Assembly (NCBI GenBank): GCA_017883105.1
Contig: JADGOF010000099.1
Location: forward strand, 1-7,423
Direction: 5' to 3'
Length of the DNA stretch: 7,423 bases
From: Acidimicrobiales bacterium
GTDB lineage: Bacteria > Actinomycetota > Acidimicrobiia > Acidimicrobiales > RAAP-2
Positions 1-4,265 of the stretch are shown here, piece by piece (positions within the stretch are counted from its first letter, which is position 1; each line of letters starts with the position of its first letter). The position numbers and the translations under genes were made by a program. The notes under the pieces were generated by a model that saw nothing but the letters and a program-made list of their open reading frames with translations, had not been told where the DNA came from and did no database searches.

Positions 1-46
1 TGCCCTCCTGGCGTGGCGATTGGAACTTGCCCGTCTTCGTACTCAT
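1..46 (-). CDS. Start of an unidentified gene running off the left edge
   Basis: An ATG at 46 on the minus strand opens a frame that stays open to the window edge and gives MSTKTGKFQSPRQEG. A G-rich stretch (complement of the C7 run at 51-57) lies a few bases upstream and could act as a ribosome binding site. The gene has the same orientation as the leftward series of element genes and starts 113 bases after the previous ORF ends. Fifteen residues do not identify a family. In phiRv1-like elements capsid or protease genes lie downstream of the small terminase, so this could be one, but nothing seen here shows it. Confidence 0.35.
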   Translation of the reverse strand, partial: MSTKTGKFQSPRQEG

Positions 47-159
47 GGTGCCCCCCCGGGAAACGCGTTGGTCAAATCGTCAACAGCCGTTGTATGGAGT
101 GCAATGATATGACGGTTCGTTACTCCGATGCACGGTGCCATCACCCGATGTGAGCAAGG
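47..159. other. Non-coding spacer before the left-edge gene
   Basis: This 113-base spacer has no convincing ORF. It is locally less GC-rich around 90-125 and contains a TTGAC-like hexamer on the minus strand near 80-86, but I see no matching -10 box at a normal distance. It may hold a promoter for the gene that starts at 46; I cannot define one. Confidence 0.3.
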
Positions 160-387
160 TCACACTCTCAGTGAAAGCACCGGGTGCGGATGGCCATGCC
201 CGTCGCCAGGCCCGCTCCGACCAGCGCCAGAACGCCGAAGGACCACCAGAACGCTATTACCCGAGTGGGAAGCTCCCCCTACGCCCGTATGCGGGGCACC
301 TCTGGGAATTACCTCTGCCGGCGCCGTCGCCGATGACGTGGTGGTGGGGGTAGTGGCCGTGGCATAGACGACGGTGACGGGTGGCAT
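160..387 (-). CDS. Small Thr/Pro-rich ORF, probably frameshifted relict of a membrane- or wall-anchored protein
   Basis: The ATG at 387 has a good ribosome binding site (GAAAGGA six bases upstream). As read, the ORF gives 75 residues: a Thr/Pro/Ala-rich N-terminus (residues 5-25), then APHTGVGG, then a non-hydrophobic tail. If one base of the G5 run at 275-279 is removed, the frame switches and ends at 168 instead, and the tail becomes ELPTR, a hydrophobic segment (VIAFWWSFGVLALVGAGLA), GMAI, a basic RTR and a short end. That order (Thr/Pro-rich stalk, PxTG-like motif, hydrophobic helix, positive end) is the layout of sortase-type anchors, though the motif is degenerate (APHTG rather than LPxTG). 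No N-terminal signal peptide is visible. The function is unknown; the frameshift could be real decay, slippage or a sequence error. Confidence 0.45.
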   Translation of the reverse strand: MPPVTVVYATATTPTTTSSATAPAEVIPRGAPHTGVGGASHSGNSVLVVLRRSGAGRSGPGDGHGHPHPVLSLRV

Positions 388-507
388 GTGGGTCCTTTCG
401 GTGGTGTGGAAGAAGTTGCCCCGCCCGCCGCCGCCGGGCCCGGTCGATGCCGGCGGCCGGGCGGGCAGGGCAACGCCCCGGACGGAGAACGGTCCGGGGG
501 GTCTTGG
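388..507. other. GC-rich spacer with hairpin
   Basis: This 120-base spacer is very GC-rich and holds the hairpin listed separately. A GTG at 511 overlaps the preceding stop (GTGA) and opens an 84-codon Arg/Pro/His-rich frame to 257. That frame overlaps the better-supported ORF starting at 387 and looks like compositional noise, so I do not call it. Confidence 0.3.
476..499 (-). terminator. GC-rich hairpin after the Cys-motif gene
   Basis: The arms CCCCGGAC (476-483) and GTCCGGGG (492-499) pair perfectly over eight bases around an eight-base loop, nine bases downstream of the stop at 508 on the minus strand. No T-tract follows. High-GC bacteria often use such hairpins as terminators or RNA 3'-end stabilisers, so a terminator is inferred from position and fold only. 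Confidence 0.45.
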
Positions 508-810
508 TCACGATGTAATCCGGGCATCGTGACGGTCCGCCATTTCGCTGGTGCCACAATGCGAGCACGGGCACTCGCCGGGAGTGCGGGTCGCAATGGG
601 TCCGCACCATCGGTCGATGATGTGGTCGGCCAGGCCCTCGGCCACCACGACGCCGGTCGCAGTGCGGACAGCTTCTTTGTACCGGCTCAGGGCACGGACG
701 TGGACCTTGATGGGGTCGGTGGGATCCTCGCCGGTAGCGAGCCAGTGGCGAGGCTCGAAGGTGCGCAACGCGGGCGGGAGCAACTCTGCTGGTGGTCTCC
801 TGCGGCGCAT
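508..810 (-). CDS. Unknown 100-aa protein with C-x-C-x2-C motif, coupled to small terminase
   Basis: The ATG at 810 overlaps the stop of the small terminase gene (TGATG), so translation is probably coupled to it. The 100-residue product begins MRRRRPPAELLPP, has a helical-looking middle (about residues 31-67, DPIKVHVRALSRYKEAV then VVAEGLADHIIDRW), and ends with ECPCSHCGT at residues 79-87, a C-x-C-x2-C cluster followed by histidine 94. This may bind a metal, but it is not a standard zinc finger I recognise. The coupling suggests a role alongside DNA recognition or packaging. The frame stays open upstream through the terminase gene, but that part overlaps the terminase frame; I chose 810 because of the overlap and the change to protein-like composition. 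Function unknown. Confidence 0.7.
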   Translation of the reverse strand: MRRRRPPAELLPPALRTFEPRHWLATGEDPTDPIKVHVRALSRYKEAVRTATGVVVAEGLADHIIDRWCGPIATRTPGECPCSHCGTSEMADRHDARITS

Positions 811-1184
811 CAGACGACGCCCCGAAGGCCATACGCTCCCCTGCTGGCGCCGCGACGTTGGGGCCGACGCTCGCCGGTCTCCTCGCCGGATGGGAGGCGC
901 AAGCTGGCCAACAATCTGGCGAGGGTCAAGCTCTGTTGACGGCCTTCGATCATGGCCGGATTCGCCACTTCGTCCCCTCGGTGGTTCGTGACCGTCACCG
1001 ATCCGGCCGCGGCCTCTTCGGCCAGCCTGTCCAAATGGTCGGCGCATCGGCAGGCTTGCAGAAGGAGCAGCTTCTCGTACTCCTCGAGGTCGAACTCCTG
1101 GGTCACGGACTGCCACAACTTCCGGCCCGCTGAGGCGAGCCCGGCCGGGCTGGCTGGGGCCTTCGATCCTTTCGGTGAGGTCAT
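810..1184 (-). CDS. Phage terminase small subunit, P27 family
   Basis: The small subunit of a phage packaging enzyme recognises DNA and hands it to the large ATPase/nuclease subunit. The 124-residue product is normal in length for P27-type small terminases. It starts with a basic, Ala/Pro-rich region, followed by a helix-rich core (GRKLWQSVTQEFDLEEYEKL, then LLLQACRCADHLDRLAEEA), the GSVTVTNHRGDEVANPAM segment typical of this family, a helix with LTLARLLASLRLP, and a basic Arg/Gly-rich tail (about residues 104-120). The ATG at 1184 is preceded by AAAGG nine bases upstream. Its stop overlaps the start of the next gene. No large terminase is visible in the window, so packaging would depend on genes further left or on a helper phage. 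The family assignment is from recognised sequence pattern. Confidence 0.85.
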   Translation of the reverse strand: MTSPKGSKAPASPAGLASAGRKLWQSVTQEFDLEEYEKLLLLQACRCADHLDRLAEEAAAGSVTVTNHRGDEVANPAMIEGRQQSLTLARLLASLRLPSGEETGERRPQRRGASRGAYGLRGVV

Positions 1185-1476
1185 GGTGATTTACCTTTGA
1201 TCGGTTCGGACATGGGCGATTTCGAGCGCCTCGCGTAGTGCGTTTCAGATCCGCCGGAACGGCAGGCGCTATACGTGTCGGGGTCACTGCCCCCCCGGTG
1301 GGGGGGTGGGTGGGGTGGGGCCTCCATGGGGGCGGCTCAAAAGATAATCGGCACGCCCGCATGGCCTCTTGCCGGCCCGCCGCCGCCCCTACGGCCCGGC
1401 CCGGCCTCACCTTGCCGGTCACCAAGGTCGATCGTCACGCGACGCGATTACCTCAGTCCCGGATGGCGCCCTACCA
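1185..1476. other. 292-base spacer upstream of the small terminase
   Basis: I see no supportable gene here. It contains the hairpin/G-quadruplex at 1290-1320 and, on the minus strand at 1191-1244, an 18-codon stretch without a start codon whose translation (NALREALEIAHVRTDQR) looks protein-like, right after an in-frame TGA. That stretch could be the tail of a degraded gene. The open minus-strand frame across 1185-1425 is Pro/Arg-rich and low in complexity, so I do not call it. Packaging (cos/pac) sites often lie beside small terminase genes, so this spacer is a reasonable place to look for one. Confidence 0.4.
1290..1320. repeat. C7/G7 hairpin overlapping a G-quadruplex motif
   Basis: On the plus strand C7 (1290-1296), GGT and G7 (1300-1306) form a perfect seven-base hairpin with a three-base loop. 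The G7 run also starts a G7-T-G3-T-G4-T-G4 series to 1320, four G-tracts with single-T loops, the strongest class of predicted G-quadruplex. The two folds compete for the same bases. It lies about 105 bases upstream of the small terminase start. Confidence 0.7.
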
Positions 1477-1779
1477 CTACTTGTCGACATTGCTCTCGGC
1501 GCTGGCCCTTGCTGTACCGGCTACCTTCACAACCCGGCCTGGGGGCAGGACCAGTGCCGTGCCGGTGATGCGGGCGGCGAGGACGGCCTCGATGGCATCG
1601 CTGAAGGTGACTCCTGCCAACGGATCGGGCGTGGAGGAGGTAGCGCTGGCCCGTCGCCACCGTTGCCACAGCGGGAATAGGAGCTCGATGCCGACTCGGG
1701 GGTTGGACACCTGCACTTGGAATGAGTTCCGGGCGCCGGCGAGTTCGGGGTCGTCGGGAGTGGTGGGGGTAGTGGTCAT
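1477..1779 (-). CDS. Unknown 100-aa phage-type protein
   Basis: The ATG at 1779 has a clear ribosome binding site (AGGAGA six bases upstream), which decides the start over upstream in-frame codons. The product opens with a Thr/Pro-rich MTTTPTTPDDPE stretch, then has a compact middle (QVQVSNPRVGIELLFPLWQRW, residues 21-41) and a C-terminal part with DAIEAVLAARITGTALVLPPGRVV (residues 61-84). No catalytic motif, signal peptide or membrane helix is convincing. It lies 34 bases downstream of the 158-residue gene and is almost certainly in the same operon. I do not recognise the family. The Thr-rich start resembles other short proteins of this element in style only. Confidence 0.65.
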   Translation of the reverse strand: MTTTPTTPDDPELAGARNSFQVQVSNPRVGIELLFPLWQRWRRASATSSTPDPLAGVTFSDAIEAVLAARITGTALVLPPGRVVKVAGTARASAESNVDK

Positions 1780-1813
1780 CGTTTCTCCTAGTAGTGGATT
1801 GATTGAGTGGGGG

Positions 1814-2290
1814 TCAGTAGCCGGTCGACCCGGGGGGCAACGGCTGTCCGGTGATTTTCTGGGTCTGTGCACGGACACGTTCGGCCGGCGTGGCCGGTGT
1901 CGATGCCCAACCGCTGGCACTGCCGCCCTGTGCCGAGTTGGGCTTCATGCCCGCCCGGGGCGGGGCAATCGCAAGACTCGGGTTCTGAGCAAGGGCATCG
2001 GACACAGCACCCTGTAGGCCGGCAGTATCAGCGGGAGTGATCGCTCTTACGCTCCGCATGAACGCCACGCTGTCGACCAGTGCTGCGAGATCGGCTCCGC
2101 ACGCAGCGGCGGCGGCCTGAAGGGCTTGTACCATCGGTGGTGGTTGGGTGGCCGGCTCAGCGGGTGCGATCGGCCGGCCCATGACGCTGTCGACGGTGGG
2201 TGTGCTGGCCATCAGGCGACCGATTCGATCGCGGGCAGTCTCTGGTCGGGAAACTCCCCAGGGGTCGGTGACCATCGTTACGTCAGTCAT
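1814..2290 (-). CDS. Unknown 158-aa Ala/Pro-rich protein of the element
   Basis: The ATG at 2290 follows GGAGAGCAC, a good ribosome binding site, and overlaps the stop of the tiny upstream ORF (ATGA). The N-terminal third reads TDPWGVSRPETARDRIGRL; the middle is helical and Ala-rich (MVQALQAAAAACGADLAALV, about residues 53-72); then comes TPADTAGLQGAVSDALAQNPSL, a pattern I associate with small proteins near head genes of actinophage-like elements. The C-terminus is Gly/Ser/Pro-rich and probably disordered. It has no enzyme motif. A structural or assembly role is possible from context, but I cannot name a family. Confidence 0.65.
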   Translation of the reverse strand: MTDVTMVTDPWGVSRPETARDRIGRLMASTPTVDSVMGRPIAPAEPATQPPPMVQALQAAAAACGADLAALVDSVAFMRSVRAITPADTAGLQGAVSDALAQNPSLAIAPPRAGMKPNSAQGGSASGWASTPATPAERVRAQTQKITGQPLPPGSTGY

Positions 2291-2334
2291 GTGCTCTCCT
2301 TCGTGGTTGGGTTGGTTGCTGCGGTAGAGGTCAT
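2287..2334 (-). CDS. 15-codon coupling ORF
   Basis: A 15-codon frame (MTSTAATNPTTKEST) bridges two genes. Its ATG overlaps the stop of the 58-residue gene (TGATG at 2336-2332) and its TGA overlaps the ATG of the 158-residue gene (ATGA at 2290-2287). Its last codons contain the ribosome binding site of the next gene. It may be a translational relay with no product function, or a chance frame; the double overlap is the only evidence. Confidence 0.35.
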   Translation of the reverse strand: MTSTAATNPTTKEST

Positions 2335-2510
2335 CAGTTCATCGCCGCCTGACGAGATCGGATGAACGGGCACCAGTCGTCGTGTCGGACGACGACCGTC
2401 CACACATTCGGGGTAACCAGCTCGAGGGTCTGCTCCGCGTCGCACTGCTCGCAGCCACCGGGAATCGGCTCGCCCTGGGCTCGGCCGAGAAGGTCGTCTA
2501 TCGCTCCCAT
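2334..2510 (-). CDS. Small zinc-binding-like phage protein
   Basis: The ATG at 2510 follows a GGGGG stretch at a suitable distance; upstream in-frame starts at up to 2639 would run through the TGCGCA repeat region and are rejected. The 58-residue product has GGCEQC (Cys20, Cys23), then TPNVWTVVVRHDDWCPF with His43 and Cys47. This C-x2-C / H-x3-C layout is typical of small phage proteins that bind zinc or nucleic acid. It is the first gene after the TGCGCA-rich region and starts the leftward late series. The exact function is unknown. Confidence 0.65.
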   Translation of the reverse strand: MGAIDDLLGRAQGEPIPGGCEQCDAEQTLELVTPNVWTVVVRHDDWCPFIRSRQAAMN

Positions 2511-2534
2511 GACGACCCCCGACCGGTGATCTCC

Positions 2535-2560
2535 GAATGCGCACGTCGAATGCGCACGCC
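2535..2560. repeat. Two 13-base tandem repeats containing TGCGCA
   Basis: The unit GAATGCGCACG followed by TC or CC occurs twice head-to-tail, at 2535-2547 and 2548-2560. GAATGCGCA recurs at 2624 and 2684, and inverted at 2583-2592. Confidence 0.75.
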
Positions 2561-2571
2561 CCCTATAGGGG
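2560..2571. repeat. Perfect 12-base palindrome CCCCTATAGGGG
   Basis: This self-complementary site has TATA at its centre and is framed by TGCGCA palindromes at 2551 and 2574, giving a nearly symmetric 29-base arrangement. It could be a protein-binding site or contain a -10-like element. Confidence 0.7.
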
Positions 2572-2590
2572 TATGCGCATTGTGCGCATT

Positions 2591-2605
2591 CCCCACACGT
2601 TGGGG
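2591..2605. repeat. Short inverted repeat inside the TGCGCA cluster
   Basis: CCCCA (2591-2595) and TGGGG (2601-2605) are inverted around CACGT, in the largest gap between TGCGCA sites. It is a short hairpin of uncertain meaning. Confidence 0.5.
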
Positions 2606-2651
2606 TGATCGTGAAAGCGCATTGAATGCGCATGCGCAATATGCGCCCTGG

Positions 2652-3164
2652 TCAGAACCCATTTTCGGTTCCGATCTCGTCTGAATGCGCATGGCTCGAA
2701 CGCCACTTCCCGCCAGTAGTGCCCAGAATGCCCGCAGACTCGGCCATTTCGGCCGACACGAGAGCTGCGAGGGCGGTCTGAATCGTGGGTCGCTTGAGTG
2801 GCGGACCGCCGCTGCTGTCGGTCGCCAGGGCGTCCCCAATGAGCTGCAGAGTGAGCCAGTCGCCTGACTCATCGAGGATGACTTGGACCCGACGAGCAGA
2901 CGGACTGAGGCCGGCTAGGTCGACATCCTGCGCGGCGATGTCGTCGAGTTGTTCGACCTCGTAGTGCATCGCTGACCCAATGTCGTTCGGATCGTCCGCC
3001 CACACCTTGCGGCGGATGCGGACAGTCCGCTCTGCGATCTCGTCGCCCTGGAAGTCCAGCTCGAGGGTGACGGTCGTGGCGAGGGTCACCGGGTCGGTGT
3101 GGCTCGCAACCTTTGCGGCAGAGATGAGCACGCGGCCCCATGCGTCAGGGCCCGCGCCGGACAT
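2652..3164 (-). CDS. C-terminal fragment of the RecA-like ATPase
   Basis: This ORF carries the C-terminal half of the ATPase encoded just upstream, in a different frame. From the ATG at 3164 it begins MSGAGPDAWGRVLISA, which in this family is the segment after the sensor strand. Then follow a beta-rich part (TVTLELDFQGDEIAERTVRIRR) with VWADDPNDIGSAMHYEV, and a winged-helix-like C-terminal domain (about residues 82-150, SPSARRVQVILDESGDWLTL onward). The N-terminal fragment ends at 3145, so the two overlap by 20 bases. Simple frame correction does not restore the protein: the stretch that usually reads like VVVHHWNKTG is missing. The frame extends upstream to 3302 without homology. It may be expressed by reinitiation at 3164, or it may be dead. 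Confidence 0.7.
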   Translation of the reverse strand: MSGAGPDAWGRVLISAAKVASHTDPVTLATTVTLELDFQGDEIAERTVRIRRKVWADDPNDIGSAMHYEVEQLDDIAAQDVDLAGLSPSARRVQVILDESGDWLTLQLIGDALATDSSGGPPLKRPTIQTALAALVSAEMAESAGILGTTGGKWRSSHAHSDEIGTENGF

Positions 3165-3726
3165 TCGCTTCGAGGTGCGCGCCCATCTCGTAGAGGTCCG
3201 AACCGCGGGCACCACGGGCGGCGAGGTACAGCGGATCGATGATGACCAGCCTCGGTCGCTTCGCTTCGATCTCCTCCTCGACCAGCAGCATGGCGGCGTC
3301 ACTGGTCAGGTGCGGGACCCGAAGACAGACTCGGATCGGCAGCCCGGCCGGGTCGATCCCTCGGGACTCGCAGACGGCACGGAATCGGCGAGCGATCTTG
3401 CGCTCGCCACCTTCGCCAGCGAACAGGAGCACGGGGCCAGGTGAGTCGATCTCGAAGATTCCGAGCCACGGTGTGCCCGACGCGACGGACACGGCCAGGT
3501 CGGTGGTTGCCCACGTCTTCCCGGCCTTGAACTCGGCGGCGAACATGCCGTAATCGGCCTCAGCCATGACTCCGCGGATCAGGTAGGCGGGGGCGGGCGA
3601 CGCATCGACACGGGCAAGGACGGTGCCCAGGTCGTCGATGGCAAGCGGACTGGCGGCCGGCGAGAGCGTCGCCTCGGGCGGCTCCCAGGGCGGGGCGTCG
3701 TCTACTTCGGGGGCCTCAAGCAGCAT
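3145..3726 (-). CDS. RecA-like AAA_25/RepA-type ATPase, N-terminal fragment (disrupted)
   Basis: This is the ATP-binding half of a hexameric-helicase-like ATPase of the kind that serves replication in actinobacterial phage-like elements. A Pro-rich leader (residues 1-40) precedes the domain. Walker A is AAEFKAGKTW (about residues 63-72) and Walker B is RLVIIDPLY, with the FAGEGGERKIARRFRA segment between them that is typical of the family. Homology ends at LYEMGAHLEA, after which the frame shifts into NVRRGP and stops. Intact relatives continue here with a helix, a VVxHHxxK-type sensor strand and a Gly-rich turn before the RxxGxGPxAWGR segment. Roughly 25-30 codons plus a frame change are therefore missing. 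The ATG at 3726 overlaps the upstream stop by 11 bases and has a GGAAAAG site. ATP hydrolysis coupling should be lost. Confidence 0.8.
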   Translation of the reverse strand: MLLEAPEVDDAPPWEPPEATLSPAASPLAIDDLGTVLARVDASPAPAYLIRGVMAEADYGMFAAEFKAGKTWATTDLAVSVASGTPWLGIFEIDSPGPVLLFAGEGGERKIARRFRAVCESRGIDPAGLPIRVCLRVPHLTSDAAMLLVEEEIEAKRPRLVIIDPLYLAARGARGSDLYEMGAHLEANVRRGP

Positions 3727-3943
3727 TTCTTTTCCACCAACCGATCGTGGCCGTACGCCCTGCGCAGATCATTTCGGCCAACTCCTCGACCGATGCTTCA
3801 CTGAGCCGTCGGCGGGCGGCAATCCTGGGGCGCTCGTCGTCCATGCACGCAGCAATTTGGCGCAAGGCATCGGGCGTGAATTGCTCAGCCAGCAGGCGAC
3901 GCAGTGACAGGGACAGGGACACGGGTGGCTCGACGGGGGTCAA
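3716..3943 (-). CDS. Unknown 75-aa protein between the excisionase-like gene and the ATPase
   Basis: The frame starts at a TTG (3943) overlapping the stop of the HTH gene (TTGA); a GTG six codons further in (VSLSLSLRR) is an alternative start. Neither has a strong ribosome binding site, consistent with coupled translation. The product has a repetitive SLSLSL start encoded by a short base repeat, then FTPDALRQIAACMDDERPRIAARRR and LSEASVEELAEMI, two likely helices, ending in GWWKRNAA. Charged, helical and cytoplasmic, it could be a small DNA-binding or adaptor protein for the ATPase, whose start it overlaps by 11 bases. I recognise no family. Confidence 0.6.
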   Translation of the reverse strand: MTPVEPPVSLSLSLRRLLAEQFTPDALRQIAACMDDERPRIAARRRLSEASVEELAEMICAGRTATIGWWKRNAA

Positions 3944-4197
3944 GACGACACCGGACCATCAAGGTGGAGGGTTCGACGCAGGGCGGCTGTCGGAACCCGA
4001 AGGGAGCGACCAACCTCGATCACCGGCACCGGGAAGCGATCCTGTGCATGGGCCTCGTATGTGGCCGAACGTCCAATGCCAAGAGCCTGGCCAGCGGTAG
4101 GCCACAAAGACACCGTCGGCTGTACCTCTGGATCGGGAAGCGCCTGTACCTCTGGATCGGGCGGTACGACTGGGGATGGATCGGTACGTATCGGCAT
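3940..4197 (-). CDS. Excisionase-like HTH protein (HTH_17/MerR-type)
   Basis: The 85-residue product carries a winged HTH of the excisionase kind at residues 31-80: LWPTAGQALGIGRSATYEAH (recognition helix), then FPVPVIEVGRSLRVPTAALRR, the usual strand-turn-strand wing. Such proteins direct integrase towards excision or repress early promoters. The N-terminus is Pro/Asp-rich and includes PDPEVQ twice, from a 24-base tandem repeat. The ATG at 4197 is preferred over the upstream frame to 4278 because homology lies well inside it and a CATAAT -10-like box sits six bases before the ATG, suggesting a leaderless mRNA. It is the first gene of the leftward operon and faces the integrase operon, as excisionases often do. 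Confidence 0.8.
   Translation of the reverse strand: MPIRTDPSPVVPPDPEVQALPDPEVQPTVSLWPTAGQALGIGRSATYEAHAQDRFPVPVIEVGRSLRVPTAALRRTLHLDGPVSS
4120..4161. repeat. 24-base-period tandem repeat inside the HTH gene
   Basis: An identical 18-base stretch occurs at 4120-4137 and 4144-4161. On the minus strand it encodes PDPEVQ twice, eight codons apart. Being in frame, it lengthens a linker without breaking the gene. Confidence 0.8.
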
Positions 4198-4265
4198 ACT
4201 TGCATTATGCGGGGTGTGATGCGAGGATTCCACTACGCAAACCCGGTATCTACTGCGAGGTGAAA
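4198..4265. promoter_or_regulatory. Divergent control region between the excisionase-like and integrase operons
   Basis: All early transcription in both directions should start in or near this 68-base gap. On the minus strand CATAAT (complement of ATTATG, 4204-4209) lies six bases before the ATG at 4197, fitting a leaderless transcript; the matching -35 is poor. GCATTATGC (4202-4210) is an inverted repeat across this box. ATGCG half-sites at 4207 and 4219 resemble half of the TGCGCA palindromes near 2540-2690, but such 5-mers are common by chance. The rightward promoter cannot be placed with confidence. Confidence 0.5.

Larger units (their letters stand above)
2511..2651. promoter_or_regulatory. 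Candidate replication origin or operator region rich in TGCGCA palindromes
   Basis: This 141-base non-coding gap sits between the ATPase gene and the 58-residue gene. It carries six exact TGCGCA palindromes (at 2538, 2551, 2574, 2583, 2627 and 2633), two near-copies (AGCGCA at 2616, TGCGCC at 2642), and a seventh exact copy just inside the ATPase gene at 2686. The first two form 13-base tandem repeats of GAATGCGCACG plus two bases. Sites 2 and 3 flank a perfect 12-base palindrome. Elsewhere in the window I found exact TGCGCA only at 762, 3761 and 4732. Repeats directly 3' of a Rep-type ATPase are where satellite origins often lie, but an operator for the leftward late genes fits too. Confidence 0.55.

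Noticed and set aside
257..511. GTG-started 84-codon frame coupled by GTGA to the Cys-motif gene
   Set aside because: Arg/Pro/His-rich, runs across a hairpin and overlaps a better-supported ORF start at 387. The coupling overlap alone is not enough.
508..1425. 305-codon minus-strand frame
   Set aside because: Only its last 100 codons (from 810) look protein-like; the rest overlaps the small terminase in another frame and a Pro/Arg-rich spacer.
1238..2017. 259-codon plus-strand frame
   Set aside because: It is antisense to two minus-strand genes with good ribosome binding sites and has shadow-like Arg/Pro/Gly composition.
2535..2692. CRISPR array
   Set aside because: The repeats are too short (6-13 bases), irregularly spaced and palindromic, and there are no cas genes.
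3904..3922. Short GACAGG-type repeat on the plus strand
   Set aside because: It is a short in-frame repeat encoding SLSLSL at the start of the 75-residue gene; no further structure.
4176..4265. Upstream ATG start for the HTH-tailed protein
   Set aside because: Not excluded, but it has no spaced ribosome binding site and would overlap the divergent gene start; GTG 4266 fits better.
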